A stretch of 64,000 nt of DNA. Source: Arthrobacter sp. MSA 4-2. Lineage in GTDB: Bacteria > Actinomycetota > Actinomycetes > Actinomycetales > Micrococcaceae. Below are positions 34,139-42,928 of this stretch, piece after piece. The position numbers and the translations under genes are program-made. How positions within the stretch are numbered: position 1 is the first letter of the stretch; every line of letters starts with the position of its first letter. The notes under the pieces were generated by a model, which was not told the DNA's origin, made no database searches, and saw nothing but the letters and a program-made list of their open reading frames with translations. The stretch lies in assembly GCF_016405885.1 (NCBI RefSeq), contig NZ_JAEKGC010000014.1, positions 55,382-119,381 of the forward strand. Reading direction: 5' to 3'.

Positions 34139-35392
34139 CTGTTCCACCCGGATCCCTGCAGTCAGGGACCAGGTGATCGACCCGCCCTGAAAGGCCTGCC
34201 GGACTCCGCCGAAAATCGGAGTGGGGTTGGACGTCGGATAGCCTAACCGGCCCGCCCGGGCCTCCGCTTCCCGATAGAGGTCGTGGATCAGGCCCGTGGA
34301 GATCCGGGCGCCGGTCGCACGTGAGTAGTAGATCACCCCGCCCTCGAACGTCTGGAAAACCCCGCCGTTTCCGCGCATCTCATCCGACCTCGGATACCTC
34401 AGGGCTCCCTGCTCCCGGCCGGACCGGTCGTAGGCGCCCCGGATCGCACCCCGGACGACGTGCGCCCCGCCGTCCGGTGACCACCGGATGGTCCCCCGCT
34501 CGAAATCCTGGGAACTTCCGCCACGCGTCAACACCGTGACCTCATTTCCCACGGGCGCGCCCAACGCCACCCGCCCGCCGGCCACCGTGTATTTGCTGGT
34601 GATCGGACCCGTCGGGTCGGCGGAGTAGGGGGTGAAGACATCACCCACCGCGCCCATGATGACCCGGTCACCGGGCACCGCATCCTTGAGGTAGCGGGTG
34701 ACCAACTCTTCGGGCAATGCAATGCATCCCGCCGTCGGCGCCGGATTCGAATGCATAAAGATTGCGAATCCCGCGCCCTCCCGGATGGGAGAATCCGGTG
34801 GCCTGTTGTAATTCAGGACCACGCCCTGCCGGTAATCTCCGGTCGGGCGCGTCGCGAAATCCCACATGTCTTCGTCGGGGAAGTCGTGGGAACTCGATTC
34901 GAAATATCGGTTGTAATCGGACGAGTATTCTCCGCCGCCGCCCCAGCGGGATCGACTGTTAAGGATCCGGAAGCGGAGACGGGTGCCGGGGTTCCACAGC
35001 CCGAAGCCTTCGGTGACCGAGTAGGAGCCCGTCGGGGAATATTCCGCTGCCGTGTGGCCGCTTGGAATCCCAGGAGCTCGAAACCCATTCCGCCCCACGT
35101 TTCCGAGGCTCTGCCAGTCCTGCACGTAGCGCGGACCCGACCTCATGCAGGTGGTGACCAGGGCGTCACTGCTGCTGCGGTGGGCCGTGGTCGCGAAGGT
35201 GACCCGGTTTGCTCCGTACCCCGGATACAGCACCTGGCCTGCGTTCAACCGTTCGCAGGGGTTCGTCTCCTGGACGGCCTCCCGGACGACGGCCCGTGCC
35301 GCGGGCGTTTGTACGAAAAGACCGCCGCCCAGTATGCCGGTTGCGGCAAGTACCGCGGCGATGGTCCGCAGCCCCGCGGATCGTGTGCTCAT
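34124..35392 (-). CDS. Secreted L,D-transpeptidase-like protein with LGFP repeats
   Basis: A 422-residue exported protein. The signal peptide ends near ARA (about 34). Residues about 90-255 resemble a YkuD/L,D-transpeptidase-like fold; the active-site segment is HSNPAPTAGCIALPEE with His214 and Cys223. The last 150 residues carry LGFP-type repeats (about 50 residues each, with LGAPVGNEV, LRYPRSDEM, LGYPTSNPT), a wall-binding module of actinobacteria. It is likely a peptidoglycan-modifying or wall-anchored enzyme. AAAGGA lies before the ATG. Confidence 0.83.
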   Translation of the reverse strand: MSTRSAGLRTIAAVLAATGILGGGLFVQTPAARAVVREAVQETNPCERLNAGQVLYPGYGANRVTFATTAHRSSSDALVTTCMRSGPRYVQDWQSLGNVGRNGFRAPGIPSGHTAAEYSPTGSYSVTEGFGLWNPGTRLRFRILNSRSRWGGGGEYSSDYNRYFESSSHDFPDEDMWDFATRPTGDYRQGVVLNYNRPPDSPIREGAGFAIFMHSNPAPTAGCIALPEELVTRYLKDAVPGDRVIMGAVGDVFTPYSADPTGPITSKYTVAGGRVALGAPVGNEVTVLTRGGSSQDFERGTIRWSPDGGAHVVRGAIRGAYDRSGREQGALRYPRSDEMRGNGGVFQTFEGGVIYYSRATGARISTGLIHDLYREAEARAGRLGYPTSNPTPIFGGVRQAFQGGSITWSLTAGIRVEQLPAL

Positions 35393-35782
35393 AAATTCCT
35401 TTTGCGCAAAGTGGAGGGAGGGATCACCGCAGGGAGGACCGCCGGGGCGCGCGGCAAAGCACGCCGGCAGAGCGCTGGAGTCAGCGGAGGGTGGGTTGCG
35501 GAAGGGGCGCTTCCGTGTGCCGCCGGCGGTTATCCGCCGGGCTTTCCCAGAAAAGGCAGTGCAGAAAGGTATTTACCCACTTGTTGCGGTCGGCGGTGAA
35601 GTTTCCACGCCAATCAATGATTTCATCATCCTAATTCCCCCCATATTAAACCTGATCACCGGAGCGTATCGGATTCACGGGGAGCCGCAAAGTTCCCGGT
35701 AGATTCTGTGGCCGAATGGTTATCGGCCCCGAATTCAGCCACTGGCTCACCGTGCCGGCCGAATGCCGGACGGTTATTCTCC
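35393..35782. other. Intergenic region, comparatively AT-rich
   Basis: About 390 bases without a convincing gene. The stretch 35560-35720 is clearly richer in A/T than its surroundings and has no repeat or terminator. It leads into the decayed PEBP gene, and may hold the promoter of the L,D-transpeptidase gene. Confidence 0.5.
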
Positions 35783-35995
35783 GGCAATGACCCGGATGCA
35801 CCCTCCGCCAACGGATTCTGGCACTGGGCTGTCATCAATATTCCGACCGATGTCACGTCCCTGCCCGCCGGCGCAGGACCCGAGGATGGATCGCTGCTGC
35901 CCGAAGGTGCAATCCAGCTGCGCAATGACACCGGATTCCGGGGATACGTCGGCGCCGCGCCGCCTCCCGGCCATGGCGGTACGTTCGAGCAGTAG
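35783..35995 (+). pseudogene. Fragment of a PEBP/YbhB-family gene
   Basis: The open frame carries the middle of a phosphatidylethanolamine-binding (Raf kinase inhibitor-like) protein: [17 protein letters not shown], then [20 protein letters not shown] and PGHGG. The ligand-site Asp-Pro-Asp and the Gly-His-Gly are both there, but the first 50 or so residues of the family are missing upstream, and the chain stops soon after GHG where the HRY strand and 50 further residues should follow. No RBS. A remnant truncated at both ends. Confidence 0.75.
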
Positions 35996-36066
35996 CCAGG
36001 CGCGACGGCGACGGCCCTCCGCGCAGCGTCCGCCGCCAGCAGGGGCGGCTTAACGACCCGCAGGCC

Positions 36067-36753
36067 TCACCCACCACGCGGATGCCGGCTTCGCTGTCGA
36101 GGAACGTGCACAGCGGTCCAGGCAATCCAGCCGCCGGCAACGGCCGCCAAGAGGGCGCCGACCGGCTGGGTGGGCAGGCTGCTGCCGGTGGTCACCATTC
36201 CGAGCACTACCCCCAGTGGGTAGAAGATCACTGCGGCGGCAATCCACAGGGCCCCGGCCCCCTTGGGGAGGACAGTCGAGCGCCACACGGCCACCCCGAG
36301 GAGCACCTGGGCGGCGAAGGCCAGCAGGAGCCCGAGCAGGAAAGTGCCCATCATTGAGGCAGGGAATTCAAGCTCCATGACCTCCGGTATCCCCGCCAGG
36401 TAGGCGTGGCCGACGGCCGGCGTGACGAACGTTGAAATAACCGAGGGCACCAGCAGCAGGGCCTGGGCGAAGACCACGATGACCATTGCGGGCACCGCGA
36501 TCCGGGCGGCCCTCCCGCCGGCGAGGTATATGCCCAGGGCGAGGAACCCGAAGATCCCCAGGATTGTGCCGCCGGTGCTGCCGATCAGGTGGCTGGTGAG
36601 GTATATCGGCGTGGTGACGAACTCAGCCCACGCCTGGGGGTCCTTTTCCTGGTCGGGCTGTGGTTTGAGCGTGGACAAGGCGGTCATCAGCGCGGAGACG
36701 GGGAGGGCGATCAGTCCGGCGCCGACCCAGCGGGTGAGATAGGGGGAAGTCAT
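36067..36753 (-). CDS. Six-helix membrane protein
   Basis: A 228-residue integral membrane protein with about six hydrophobic segments (near 10-25, 60-80, 85-105, 135-155, 170-190 and 195-215). The loop after helix one is charged (PQPDQEKDPQAW). No family was recognised. AAGGAACCTCC provides the RBS. Unknown function. Confidence 0.75.
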   Translation of the reverse strand: MTSPYLTRWVGAGLIALPVSALMTALSTLKPQPDQEKDPQAWAEFVTTPIYLTSHLIGSTGGTILGIFGFLALGIYLAGGRAARIAVPAMVIVVFAQALLLVPSVISTFVTPAVGHAYLAGIPEVMELEFPASMMGTFLLGLLLAFAAQVLLGVAVWRSTVLPKGAGALWIAAAVIFYPLGVVLGMVTTGSSLPTQPVGALLAAVAGGWIAWTAVHVPRQRSRHPRGG

Positions 36754-36985
36754 CGGAGGTTCCTTTCTCGTCGGGAGCCCGGCTGGGCTTCCTCTTCGAG
36801 ATGGGGAAGTGCCGGACGCCGCGGCATAGGGCTGGGGTGCCGTCCTGAGAGCCGGGGTGGCACCACGATCCTAGGCCTACCGGCCGGGGGCCGGTGGGGC
36901 GAGAATGGTTGCGCGTGCCCCTGTGACGAAACTGCTCTAGGGGCCCTCCGCTGGAGCGACGGACCGCCGGGAGATGAGGACGACG

Positions 36986-37369
36986 ATGGGGAACCAATCA
37001 CCGGCAGTGACAGCGTTTCTGCGCGATCTTCACCACCCCTTCAAGGAGGTCATCGGGGTGCTTCGGTTGGAGATCCTCGCCCTTGATCCCGACATCACCG
37101 AGCAGATCAAGTGGAAGGCGCCAAGTTTCGGTTGTGCGGGAACAGACCGGGTGACCTTGAACCTCCGCCCGACGGAGCGCCTCCAGATCATCCTCCACCG
37201 GGGTGCGAAAGTCCGCGGCGACGTCGAGGGCTTTCAGTTCATCGATGAGTCGGGACTCGTGCAATGGCTCGCGCCGGACCGAGGAACCGTGTCCTTCACC
37301 AGTGCCGAGGACGCCGAGCGGAAGCGGGGAGAGTTCCTGAGGCTCGTCGACCGTTGGATGAGGGTGTAG
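36986..37369 (+). CDS. DUF1801 (YdhG-like) protein
   Basis: A 127-residue protein of the DUF1801 group, a small alpha/beta fold related to YdhG/YjbR. Conserved features: EQIKWKAPSFGCAG and TLNLRPTERLQIILHRGAKV, ending in a LVDRWM helix. ATG at 36986 follows GAGGA by five bases and is preferred to 36974. Its stop overlaps the start of a second, truncated DUF1801-like frame. Function unknown. Confidence 0.85.
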   Translation: MGNQSPAVTAFLRDLHHPFKEVIGVLRLEILALDPDITEQIKWKAPSFGCAGTDRVTLNLRPTERLQIILHRGAKVRGDVEGFQFIDESGLVQWLAPDRGTVSFTSAEDAERKRGEFLRLVDRWMRV

Positions 37370-37479
37370 TGGACTCCACCGCGGCCTACCTCCGCGAGCA
37401 CCACCCCGACGGCGCCGAGCTGGCGCTCTGGGTCCGCGCCGTGCTGCTTGAGGCGGCTCCGGGCTTGAGCAGCGGGTGA
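37369..37479 (+). pseudogene. Truncated DUF1801-like fragment
   Basis: GTG at 37369 overlaps the previous stop (TAGTG) and opens a 36-residue frame (AAYLREHHPDGAELALWVRA followed by a VLLEAAPGL helix) that matches the N-terminal helix region of DUF1801 proteins but ends before the KW-x-P-S-F strand. It looks like the remains of a second copy, or a tiny coupled gene. Confidence 0.45.
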
Positions 37480-37509
37480 GGTTCGGCAGATCCGGTGATC
37501 GAAAAAGCA

Positions 37510-37538
37510 TAGACACCACGATTATAGATAGTTATAGT
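37510..37538 (+). promoter_or_regulatory. Strong promoter of the MerR operon, leaderless
   Basis: TAGACA, 17-bp spacer, TATAGT. The -10 box ends seven bases before the ATG at 37546, so the mRNA is probably leaderless. The spacer and -10 hold repeated ATAG steps (GATTATAGATAGTTATAG) where the MerR protein could bind its own promoter. Confidence 0.65.
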
Positions 37539-37545
37539 ATCCGTT

Positions 37546-38175
37546 ATGAAGATCTCGCAGCTGAGTGCCGCCAGTGGCGTCTCCCAGCCCACGATCAAGC
37601 TGTACCTGCGGGAGGGCCTTCTCCCACCGGGGGCCAAGACCCATGCCAACCAGGCGACCTACTCGGAAGCCCATGTGCGGCGCCTCGGAATCATCCGCAC
37701 GCTCACTCAGGTGGGTGGGCTCTCCGTCGCTTCGGCCAAGACCGTCCTTGACGCCATCGACTCCGAACTGCCGCTGAACTGGACCTTCGGCCTCGCCCAG
37801 CGCGCGGCCTCACCCGACGTCGACGGAACCGATCTCAGCGATGCCGACCTTGCCCGCGCCGACGATTTTCTCGCCGGCCTGACCTACCACGACGGCCCCG
37901 GCCGTTTCGGCGTGGCGAAAGCTCTGAGGGCCATGGCCGACGCCGGGCTTGAGGCCGACGGCGCGTGGCGGGAAAGCTACCGCAAAGCGGCCGAAATCAT
38001 CGGCGAAGCCGACATCGACCTGATTGACCGCCGGGAGGGCCGGCTGGCCAAAGCCGAGACCGTTGTGATCGGCACCGTACTCGGCGATGCTCTGCTCGCC
38101 GCCCTCCGCCGCGCTGCGCAGGAGCACTTCTCCAGCCAGCGCTACCTCTCCAGGAGCACCGAAACCGCTCCCTAA
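37546..38175 (+). CDS. MerR family regulator
   Basis: A 209-residue MerR-type transcription factor. Winged HTH at 1-70: QLSAASGVSQPTIKLYLREG, LLPPG and a VRRLGIIRTL helix. The longer C-terminal domain (about 80-200) has no Cys pair or drug-binding signature that I recognise. The start codon is directly behind a strong promoter, consistent with autoregulation. The membrane protein gene 29 bases downstream is its likely operon partner. Confidence 0.9.
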   Translation: MKISQLSAASGVSQPTIKLYLREGLLPPGAKTHANQATYSEAHVRRLGIIRTLTQVGGLSVASAKTVLDAIDSELPLNWTFGLAQRAASPDVDGTDLSDADLARADDFLAGLTYHDGPGRFGVAKALRAMADAGLEADGAWRESYRKAAEIIGEADIDLIDRREGRLAKAETVVIGTVLGDALLAALRRAAQEHFSSQRYLSRSTETAP

Positions 38176-38204
38176 CGCATCTCCCTGATCACCTTGGAGA
38201 CATC

Positions 38205-39167
38205 ATGGAACTGCTCATCCCGGATTCCCAGCGCCCGACCCGTGCCTCGCTCACGTGGCACCGCCCGCTGCTCGTCCTCGCCGGGGCCATGGCCCTGCTT
38301 GCCGTCATCAGCCTGCTGGGGCTGATCCTCGATCCCCGCGAAATCACCGGCGCTCCGGCGTGGGCCAAACCACTGAAGTTCGCCCTCTCGATTTTCATCT
38401 ATGCCCTCACCCTCGCCTGGCTCATGGGCCTTCTCACCCGCGGACGGAGACTCGCCTGGTGGACGGCCACCGCGGCGGCCGCTGCGCTCGCTGCTGAAAT
38501 GGTGGTCATCGTCGGCGCCGTGCTGTTCGGTACCACGAGCCACTTCAACGTCTCGACTCCGCTTCACGCCACCCTGTGGGGGGTGATGGCGCTTTCGATT
38601 GTGGTGGTCTGGCTTGCCACGTTGCTCGTCGGCATTCTCCTGGGCCTCAGCCGGCTCGGCGACCGCGCGGTCTCGTGGGCGGTCCGGGCGGGGGTCGTCC
38701 TTGGCGTGGCAGGCATGGGTGTTGCGTACTTCATGACCTCACCCACCAGCGCCCAGCTCGAGGACTTCCAGGGGGTGGCCGGAGCTCACGCCGTCGGCGT
38801 GCCCGACGGCGGTCCAGGGCTGTTCCTGCTGGGATGGAGCACCGTGGGCGGCGACCTGCGGGTCCCGCACTTCGTGGGAATGCACGCCCTGCAGCTGCTG
38901 CCGATCGCGGCGCTCGCGCTGGCGTGGGCTGCCCGCAGGCTCCCGGTTCTCCGGCCTGAGGGGGTTCGACTGGGTATCGTCATCGTCCTGTCGCTGCTGT
39001 ACGCCGGGATGCTTGCGGTGCTCACCCTTCAGGCCCTTGCCGGTGAATCGATCGTCCAGCCGAGTCCGGTGACCGCCACCGCCTCTACGGGGCTGTTCGT
39101 TGCAGCGGCAGCGGCGATCGCGGTCATCGTTCGCGCCGGCCGGTCGTCCACGGTCCGAACCACCTAG
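38205..39167 (+). CDS. Eight-helix membrane protein in MerR operon
   Basis: A 320-residue integral membrane protein with about eight hydrophobic segments. A GAPAWAKPLKFALSIFIYAL element and an HFVGMHALQLLP element stand out as likely conserved cores. No transporter family was recognised. It lies 29 bases after the MerR gene, suggesting that the regulator's signal concerns this protein. Confidence 0.82.
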   Translation: MELLIPDSQRPTRASLTWHRPLLVLAGAMALLAVISLLGLILDPREITGAPAWAKPLKFALSIFIYALTLAWLMGLLTRGRRLAWWTATAAAAALAAEMVVIVGAVLFGTTSHFNVSTPLHATLWGVMALSIVVVWLATLLVGILLGLSRLGDRAVSWAVRAGVVLGVAGMGVAYFMTSPTSAQLEDFQGVAGAHAVGVPDGGPGLFLLGWSTVGGDLRVPHFVGMHALQLLPIAALALAWAARRLPVLRPEGVRLGIVIVLSLLYAGMLAVLTLQALAGESIVQPSPVTATASTGLFVAAAAAIAVIVRAGRSSTVRTT

Positions 39168-39252
39168 TCGTCCATCCGCCGTCCATGCCCCTCCGCCCGG
39201 TTCCCCCGCCGGCAGTCGCTAGGCTGACCGGGATGAGTAGACGGGCGGGCGG

Positions 39253-39981
39253 TTGAGCACCTTCGGTGAATGGTTCCTGGGCACCTTTGCGCGGGGTGAG
39301 GCTCCGGTCGTGACGTCGATAGAACTGGTCCTTCTCCTTGCCGGAGCGGCAGCGCTGTCGGTTCCGCGGGCCACCTGGCGGTGGTTCGGCCTGGTGTCGA
39401 CGGTTGTACACGAGCTCGGGCATGCGTTTTCCGCCCTGATGGTGGGGCACCGGGTCACCGGCATTACCCTGAGGCTCGATCACTCCGGCAGAACCACCTC
39501 CTTTGGCCGGACCGGGCTCCGGACGGTGTGGTCCGGGTTCTGGGGCTACCCCGTCCCGGCGGTGGTCGGGGCCGGCCTCGTCTGGGCCGGACTCACCGGG
39601 TGGGGGCCGGCCGCGATGTCGGCCGGAACCCTCGTCCTTGTGCTGACCGTCCTATTCATCCGGAACGCCGGGGGCCTGCTGATCCTCCTGGGCACGATCG
39701 CCGCCGTCGTCGGGTTGATGCTCTTCGTCCCACCGGTGTTCACGGGGCACCTCGTCGTCGGCCTCGGGCTGGCCCTTCTGGTGGGTTCGGTACGCGACCT
39801 GCTCAACGTCACTCTGGTGCACCTTCGGTACCGGCACCGGCTTGAAACCTCGGATGCGTACCTGCTCTCCCGGCGCACTGTCGTCCCCTCCGCCGTGTGG
39901 CTGTTCCTGTTCACGGCGGTGATCGGCGGTTCCTGGTTTCTCGCCTGGCGAGCCGTCGGGATGGTGGTGGCAGCGCTCTAG
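39253..39981 (+). CDS. M50-type membrane metallopeptidase
   Basis: A 242-residue membrane protein with the zinc-protease motif HELGH (about 55-59, in STVVHELGHAFSAL) and the second metal motif near VRDLLNVT, placing it with the M50B-like group. About six membrane helices follow. Start TTG/GTG region at 39253. Such proteases may cleave membrane proteins; no PDZ domain is present. Converges with the YgiC-like gene. Confidence 0.85.
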   Translation: MSTFGEWFLGTFARGEAPVVTSIELVLLLAGAAALSVPRATWRWFGLVSTVVHELGHAFSALMVGHRVTGITLRLDHSGRTTSFGRTGLRTVWSGFWGYPVPAVVGAGLVWAGLTGWGPAAMSAGTLVLVLTVLFIRNAGGLLILLGTIAAVVGLMLFVPPVFTGHLVVGLGLALLVGSVRDLLNVTLVHLRYRHRLETSDAYLLSRRTVVPSAVWLFLFTAVIGGSWFLAWRAVGMVVAAL

Positions 39982-39985
39982 TTGC

Positions 39986-41167
39986 TCACTCTGCGCCAAG
40001 GACCGGGGCGGGGGCATCGATGACATTGGGGACGAAGCGGCAGAAGTAGTCGGTAATGTACCCGTCCGATTCGCGGATGCCCACACCGACCGCTTCTCCG
40101 TCGACAATCCATGCTCCGAGGACCGGGTGATTGCCGTCGAAGTCGGGCAGGGGGGTCCAGGCCTGGTAGCACCAGCCTTCGGCGCCGTAGTCCCCAGGCT
40201 GCTCGAGCTCGATCCCCTTGGCATGGATGCGGATATTGTCCCCTTCGCGTCCGTGAAGGGGTTTGGCTACCCATTCCTCCATTCCATGGGGGCTGTCCAG
40301 ATAGGACGGCAGGAGGTTGGGGTGCCCCGGGTAGAGATGCCACAGTGCGGCAAGGAGCGCCTTGTTCGAAAGGAACATTTTCCACGCTGGTTCATACCAT
40401 CGGGTCATCACCGGCCATTCGCGGATGTTCTTGCCGAAGTCCTCCTTCATCATGTGTTCCCACGGATACAGCTTGAAGATGCTGCTGATGACGTTCTCAT
40501 CGAGGTCGACGAACCGCTTGGTGCGGGCGTTCCAGCCAATGTCGCTCATGTTGATGCCGACGGTCTCCCACCCTGCCTGGTTGGCGACATCGAGCATGTA
40601 TGCGGCGGTCATCCAGTCTTCGCCCGACTCTTCAACTTCGGTGTGGGCCACGTGCAGCCTTGCTCCGTCGAGTCCCCCACGCTGCTTTTCCCACGCCCGG
40701 ACAAGGGCTTCGTGGATGCCGTTCCACTGGTCCTTGTGGGGCATCACGTCCTGAAGCCAGTACCACTGTGCGATCGACGCTTCGATCAGTCCGGTGGGGG
40801 TATCGCCGTTGTATTCGAGCATCTTGGGCGGGTTCACGCCGTCGTAGGCGAAGTCGAAGCGCCCGTAGACGGCGGGTTCGCTGCGCGCAAGGGAGCTAGC
40901 TGCCAGCTTCATGGCTTCCGGACCGATGCCGATGGTGCCCATCGCCCCGGTTGCGAGGTAACGGGCGGCCTCGATGCACATGCCATGCAGTTCCTCAGTG
41001 ACCTTTTCGAGCATTTCGACTTCGGCAAGGTCGAACTGGTAGAAGGCGCTTTCGTTCCAGTACTCGATTGAGGAGCCATCGGGCAGGACCGTCGTCGAAA
41101 AGACGAGGCCCTGGCCTTCGATCTTCTGTTTCCAGTCGGGGCGCGGAACGGAGGGGATGCGTTTCAC
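39986..41167 (-). CDS. YgiC/glutathionylspermidine synthase-like ATP-grasp protein
   Basis: A 393-residue ATP-grasp enzyme of the glutathionylspermidine synthase C-terminal family, like E. coli YgiC. Seen: MLEYNGDTPTGLIEASIAQW, the glycine-rich ATP loop in KPLHGREGDNI and the terminal GAWIVDGEAVGVGIRESD. It forms an amide-type bond at the expense of ATP; the substrate is unknown. GTG at 41167 starts one base after the stop of the YgiB-like gene (TGAGGTG), so the longer frame to 41224 is rejected and the two genes are coupled. Confidence 0.85.
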   Translation of the reverse strand: MKRIPSVPRPDWKQKIEGQGLVFSTTVLPDGSSIEYWNESAFYQFDLAEVEMLEKVTEELHGMCIEAARYLATGAMGTIGIGPEAMKLAASSLARSEPAVYGRFDFAYDGVNPPKMLEYNGDTPTGLIEASIAQWYWLQDVMPHKDQWNGIHEALVRAWEKQRGGLDGARLHVAHTEVEESGEDWMTAAYMLDVANQAGWETVGINMSDIGWNARTKRFVDLDENVISSIFKLYPWEHMMKEDFGKNIREWPVMTRWYEPAWKMFLSNKALLAALWHLYPGHPNLLPSYLDSPHGMEEWVAKPLHGREGDNIRIHAKGIELEQPGDYGAEGWCYQAWTPLPDFDGNHPVLGAWIVDGEAVGVGIRESDGYITDYFCRFVPNVIDAPAPVLGAE

Positions 41168-41168
41168 C

Positions 41169-41615
41169 TCAGCCACCCATGCTTCCCGAGCGACCGCCGC
41201 TGCCCGACTTGGCACTGTCGCCAAAGCCGCCCCGGCTCACCGCCGAGGACCCCGAGGCCGGCAGGCCGCTTCGAGTCGAAGCACCCACCGGAACCGTGGT
41301 GACGCCGCCTGAAAGCTGCGACCCGACGGGAGGAATGGACCTGCTGATGGCCGCGCTGCGCGCGCCCATGGCGAAGAAGTACCACCCGTAGACGCCGGAG
41401 GACCGGCCTTCCTCGCTGCACTTGCTGTCCTCGACCCGTTCCTGGGTGGTGCGGTCCTGGCAGACCTGGGCGTAGTCGGCGTCGATCACCTCGCCCGAGG
41501 GTGAGCATCCGGTGAGCACGGCGCTTGCAAGAAGCGCCGTCACACCAATGGAAAGGGACGCACTTCGGCGGCTTCGATTCCGATCACCCGCTGATGGGCC
41601 CTGGATATCGGTCAT
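41169..41615 (-). CDS. YgiB-like lipoprotein
   Basis: A 148-residue predicted lipoprotein. A basic N-terminus leads to a hydrophobic helix and a lipobox at Cys37 (AVLTGCS). The mature part has conserved Cys in DYAQVCQDRTTQERV and a YGWYFFA motif, and a Ser/Gly-rich tail, all like E. coli YgiB (DUF1190). Together with the coupled YgiC-like enzyme it forms the same pair as in E. coli. ATG at 41615 chosen because the upstream frame is low-complexity. Confidence 0.78.
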   Translation of the reverse strand: MTDIQGPSAGDRNRSRRSASLSIGVTALLASAVLTGCSPSGEVIDADYAQVCQDRTTQERVEDSKCSEEGRSSGVYGWYFFAMGARSAAISRSIPPVGSQLSGGVTTVPVGASTRSGLPASGSSAVSRGGFGDSAKSGSGGRSGSMGG

Positions 41616-41889
41616 GGTCGGCTCTCGGTCGCTGGGATGGTGGATGGATCCGGGCCTGCTGCTGGTAGGCACAGGGCGTTCGATCAGCGGCAACGGAGGC
41701 GGCCTAATGGATCGGCGGGGTGTTGGCCCAAGCTGGCCCCTGGACCCGGATCCTCTCGATGACGTTTGAAAAGTACTGTAGCCCACCAGCAGGAGCCCTC
41801 CACCGGAATGGCTGTACCGGCGGCGCCCATGGTCGCAGTTGTCCTGCGATCATCCGCGGTGGGGCGCGTTGCACCCTAGAATTCTTCCC

Positions 41890-42142
41890 ATGGCGGCACT
41901 GGGGAAGGTTTCTTGCTGGTCGGCCGAGCACGGGTGGGGAGTGATCTCCTCGGAGGAGACCCCGGGCGGGTGCTGGGTTCACTTCAGCGCGGACGCCGAC
42001 GGCGGCCGCCGGGACCTGATTGAAGGCCAGATCCTTGAAATGGACTTCGAAAGGGCCGAGCAGGACGGGTACTACTTCTGCGCCACGCGGGTGTGGTCAC
42101 CTGCACATCACCTTCGACGCCGAAGGCCCCGCTTCACCCTAG
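41890..42142 (+). pseudogene. Cold-shock-like gene with one-base frameshift
   Basis: The ATG at 41890 opens a cold-shock-domain-like protein: GKVSCWSAEHGWGVISSEET, GGCWVHFSADADGG, then DGYYFCATRVW. After residue 69 the frame runs on into a shadow of the opposite gene. Removing one base near 42096 restores a natural end, HLHITFDAEGPASP, with TAG at 42140-42142; that stop shares CCTAGG with the stop of the convergent CPBP gene. The intact product would be about 83 residues. Either a real frameshift or a sequencing error. Confidence 0.65.
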
Positions 42143-42921
42143 GCAACCGAGAATGCCACGAGGGTGACCACCGCGTTGTTGGCCGCGTGCAGCAGGACGG
42201 GCGCCCAAAGGTTCCGGTGGAACCGTTGGAGGAGGGCCAGTGCCACTCCGAGCGCGAAGAGATAGACGAAGGTCAGCAGCACGAGATGGACCGCGGCGAA
42301 GAGAGCAGCCGAGAGCACGATGGCCGTGAATGGTCGAAAACGCCTCAGGAAACCGCTGAGGAAGGCGCCCCGGAACAGCACCTCCTCCCACAGCGGAGTG
42401 AGGACGGCGATGACGATGAATGCGATGACGAACACCGGGGCGGGCACCTCGGCGATGACCTCGGAAAGGGGGTCATCGGACGAGCCAGCCGATGAGGTGT
42501 CAACGCCCAACGGCGCCAACGCAGCAAGGAAGAGTCCCTGCAGCACGCCGGCGGCCAGCATCGAGACGGGGATCTGCCAGAGCAGGTGGAACATCCGGCG
42601 CGTCGGCCGCCGAAATCCCAGATCACCGGGGCTCAGGCGGTTCCGCCGGAAGAGGTGGAGGTACAAGGCAAGAATGATGACGGCGGTCACGCCGCAGAGG
42701 CTAATAACCACGACGGCTGCGACGGAGTCGATGAGGCCGAACAGCCCCGCCGCCAGCACGGCAGCAAAGAAGGCAGCGGCATAGATCACTACGAACAGCA
42801 GTGCCCAGCCGGCCTGCCTCAGGGTCACTCCCTGAGCCCCCTGCCTTAGGTCGAGCGAACCGGCGCCTGCGCCACCGGCACCTAGATGCGGGCTCTCATC
42901 GTGGTCCATTCTTTTCCCCAT
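42139..42921 (-). CDS. CPBP family intramembrane glutamic endopeptidase
   Basis: A 260-residue (or 256 from ATG 42909) membrane protease of the CAAX-protease/bacteriocin-processing group. The catalytic motif EE-x3-R is in WEEVLFRGAFL; the later His motifs are in AAVHL and LLHAANN. About seven helices. A hydrophilic N-terminal tail of about 30 residues. The ATG at 42909 has GGGGAAA four bases before it and may be the real start. Cleavage targets are unknown. Confidence 0.88.
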   Translation of the reverse strand: MGKRMDHDESPHLGAGGAGAGSLDLRQGAQGVTLRQAGWALLFVVIYAAAFFAAVLAAGLFGLIDSVAAVVVISLCGVTAVIILALYLHLFRRNRLSPGDLGFRRPTRRMFHLLWQIPVSMLAAGVLQGLFLAALAPLGVDTSSAGSSDDPLSEVIAEVPAPVFVIAFIVIAVLTPLWEEVLFRGAFLSGFLRRFRPFTAIVLSAALFAAVHLVLLTFVYLFALGVALALLQRFHRNLWAPVLLHAANNAVVTLVAFSVA

Positions 42922-42928
42922 TCCGCCA

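Noticed and set aside
41785..41815. Possible duplicate of the tRNA-Thr 3' end (att site)
   Set aside because: Similarity is scattered over a GC-rich stretch and not a continuous direct repeat.
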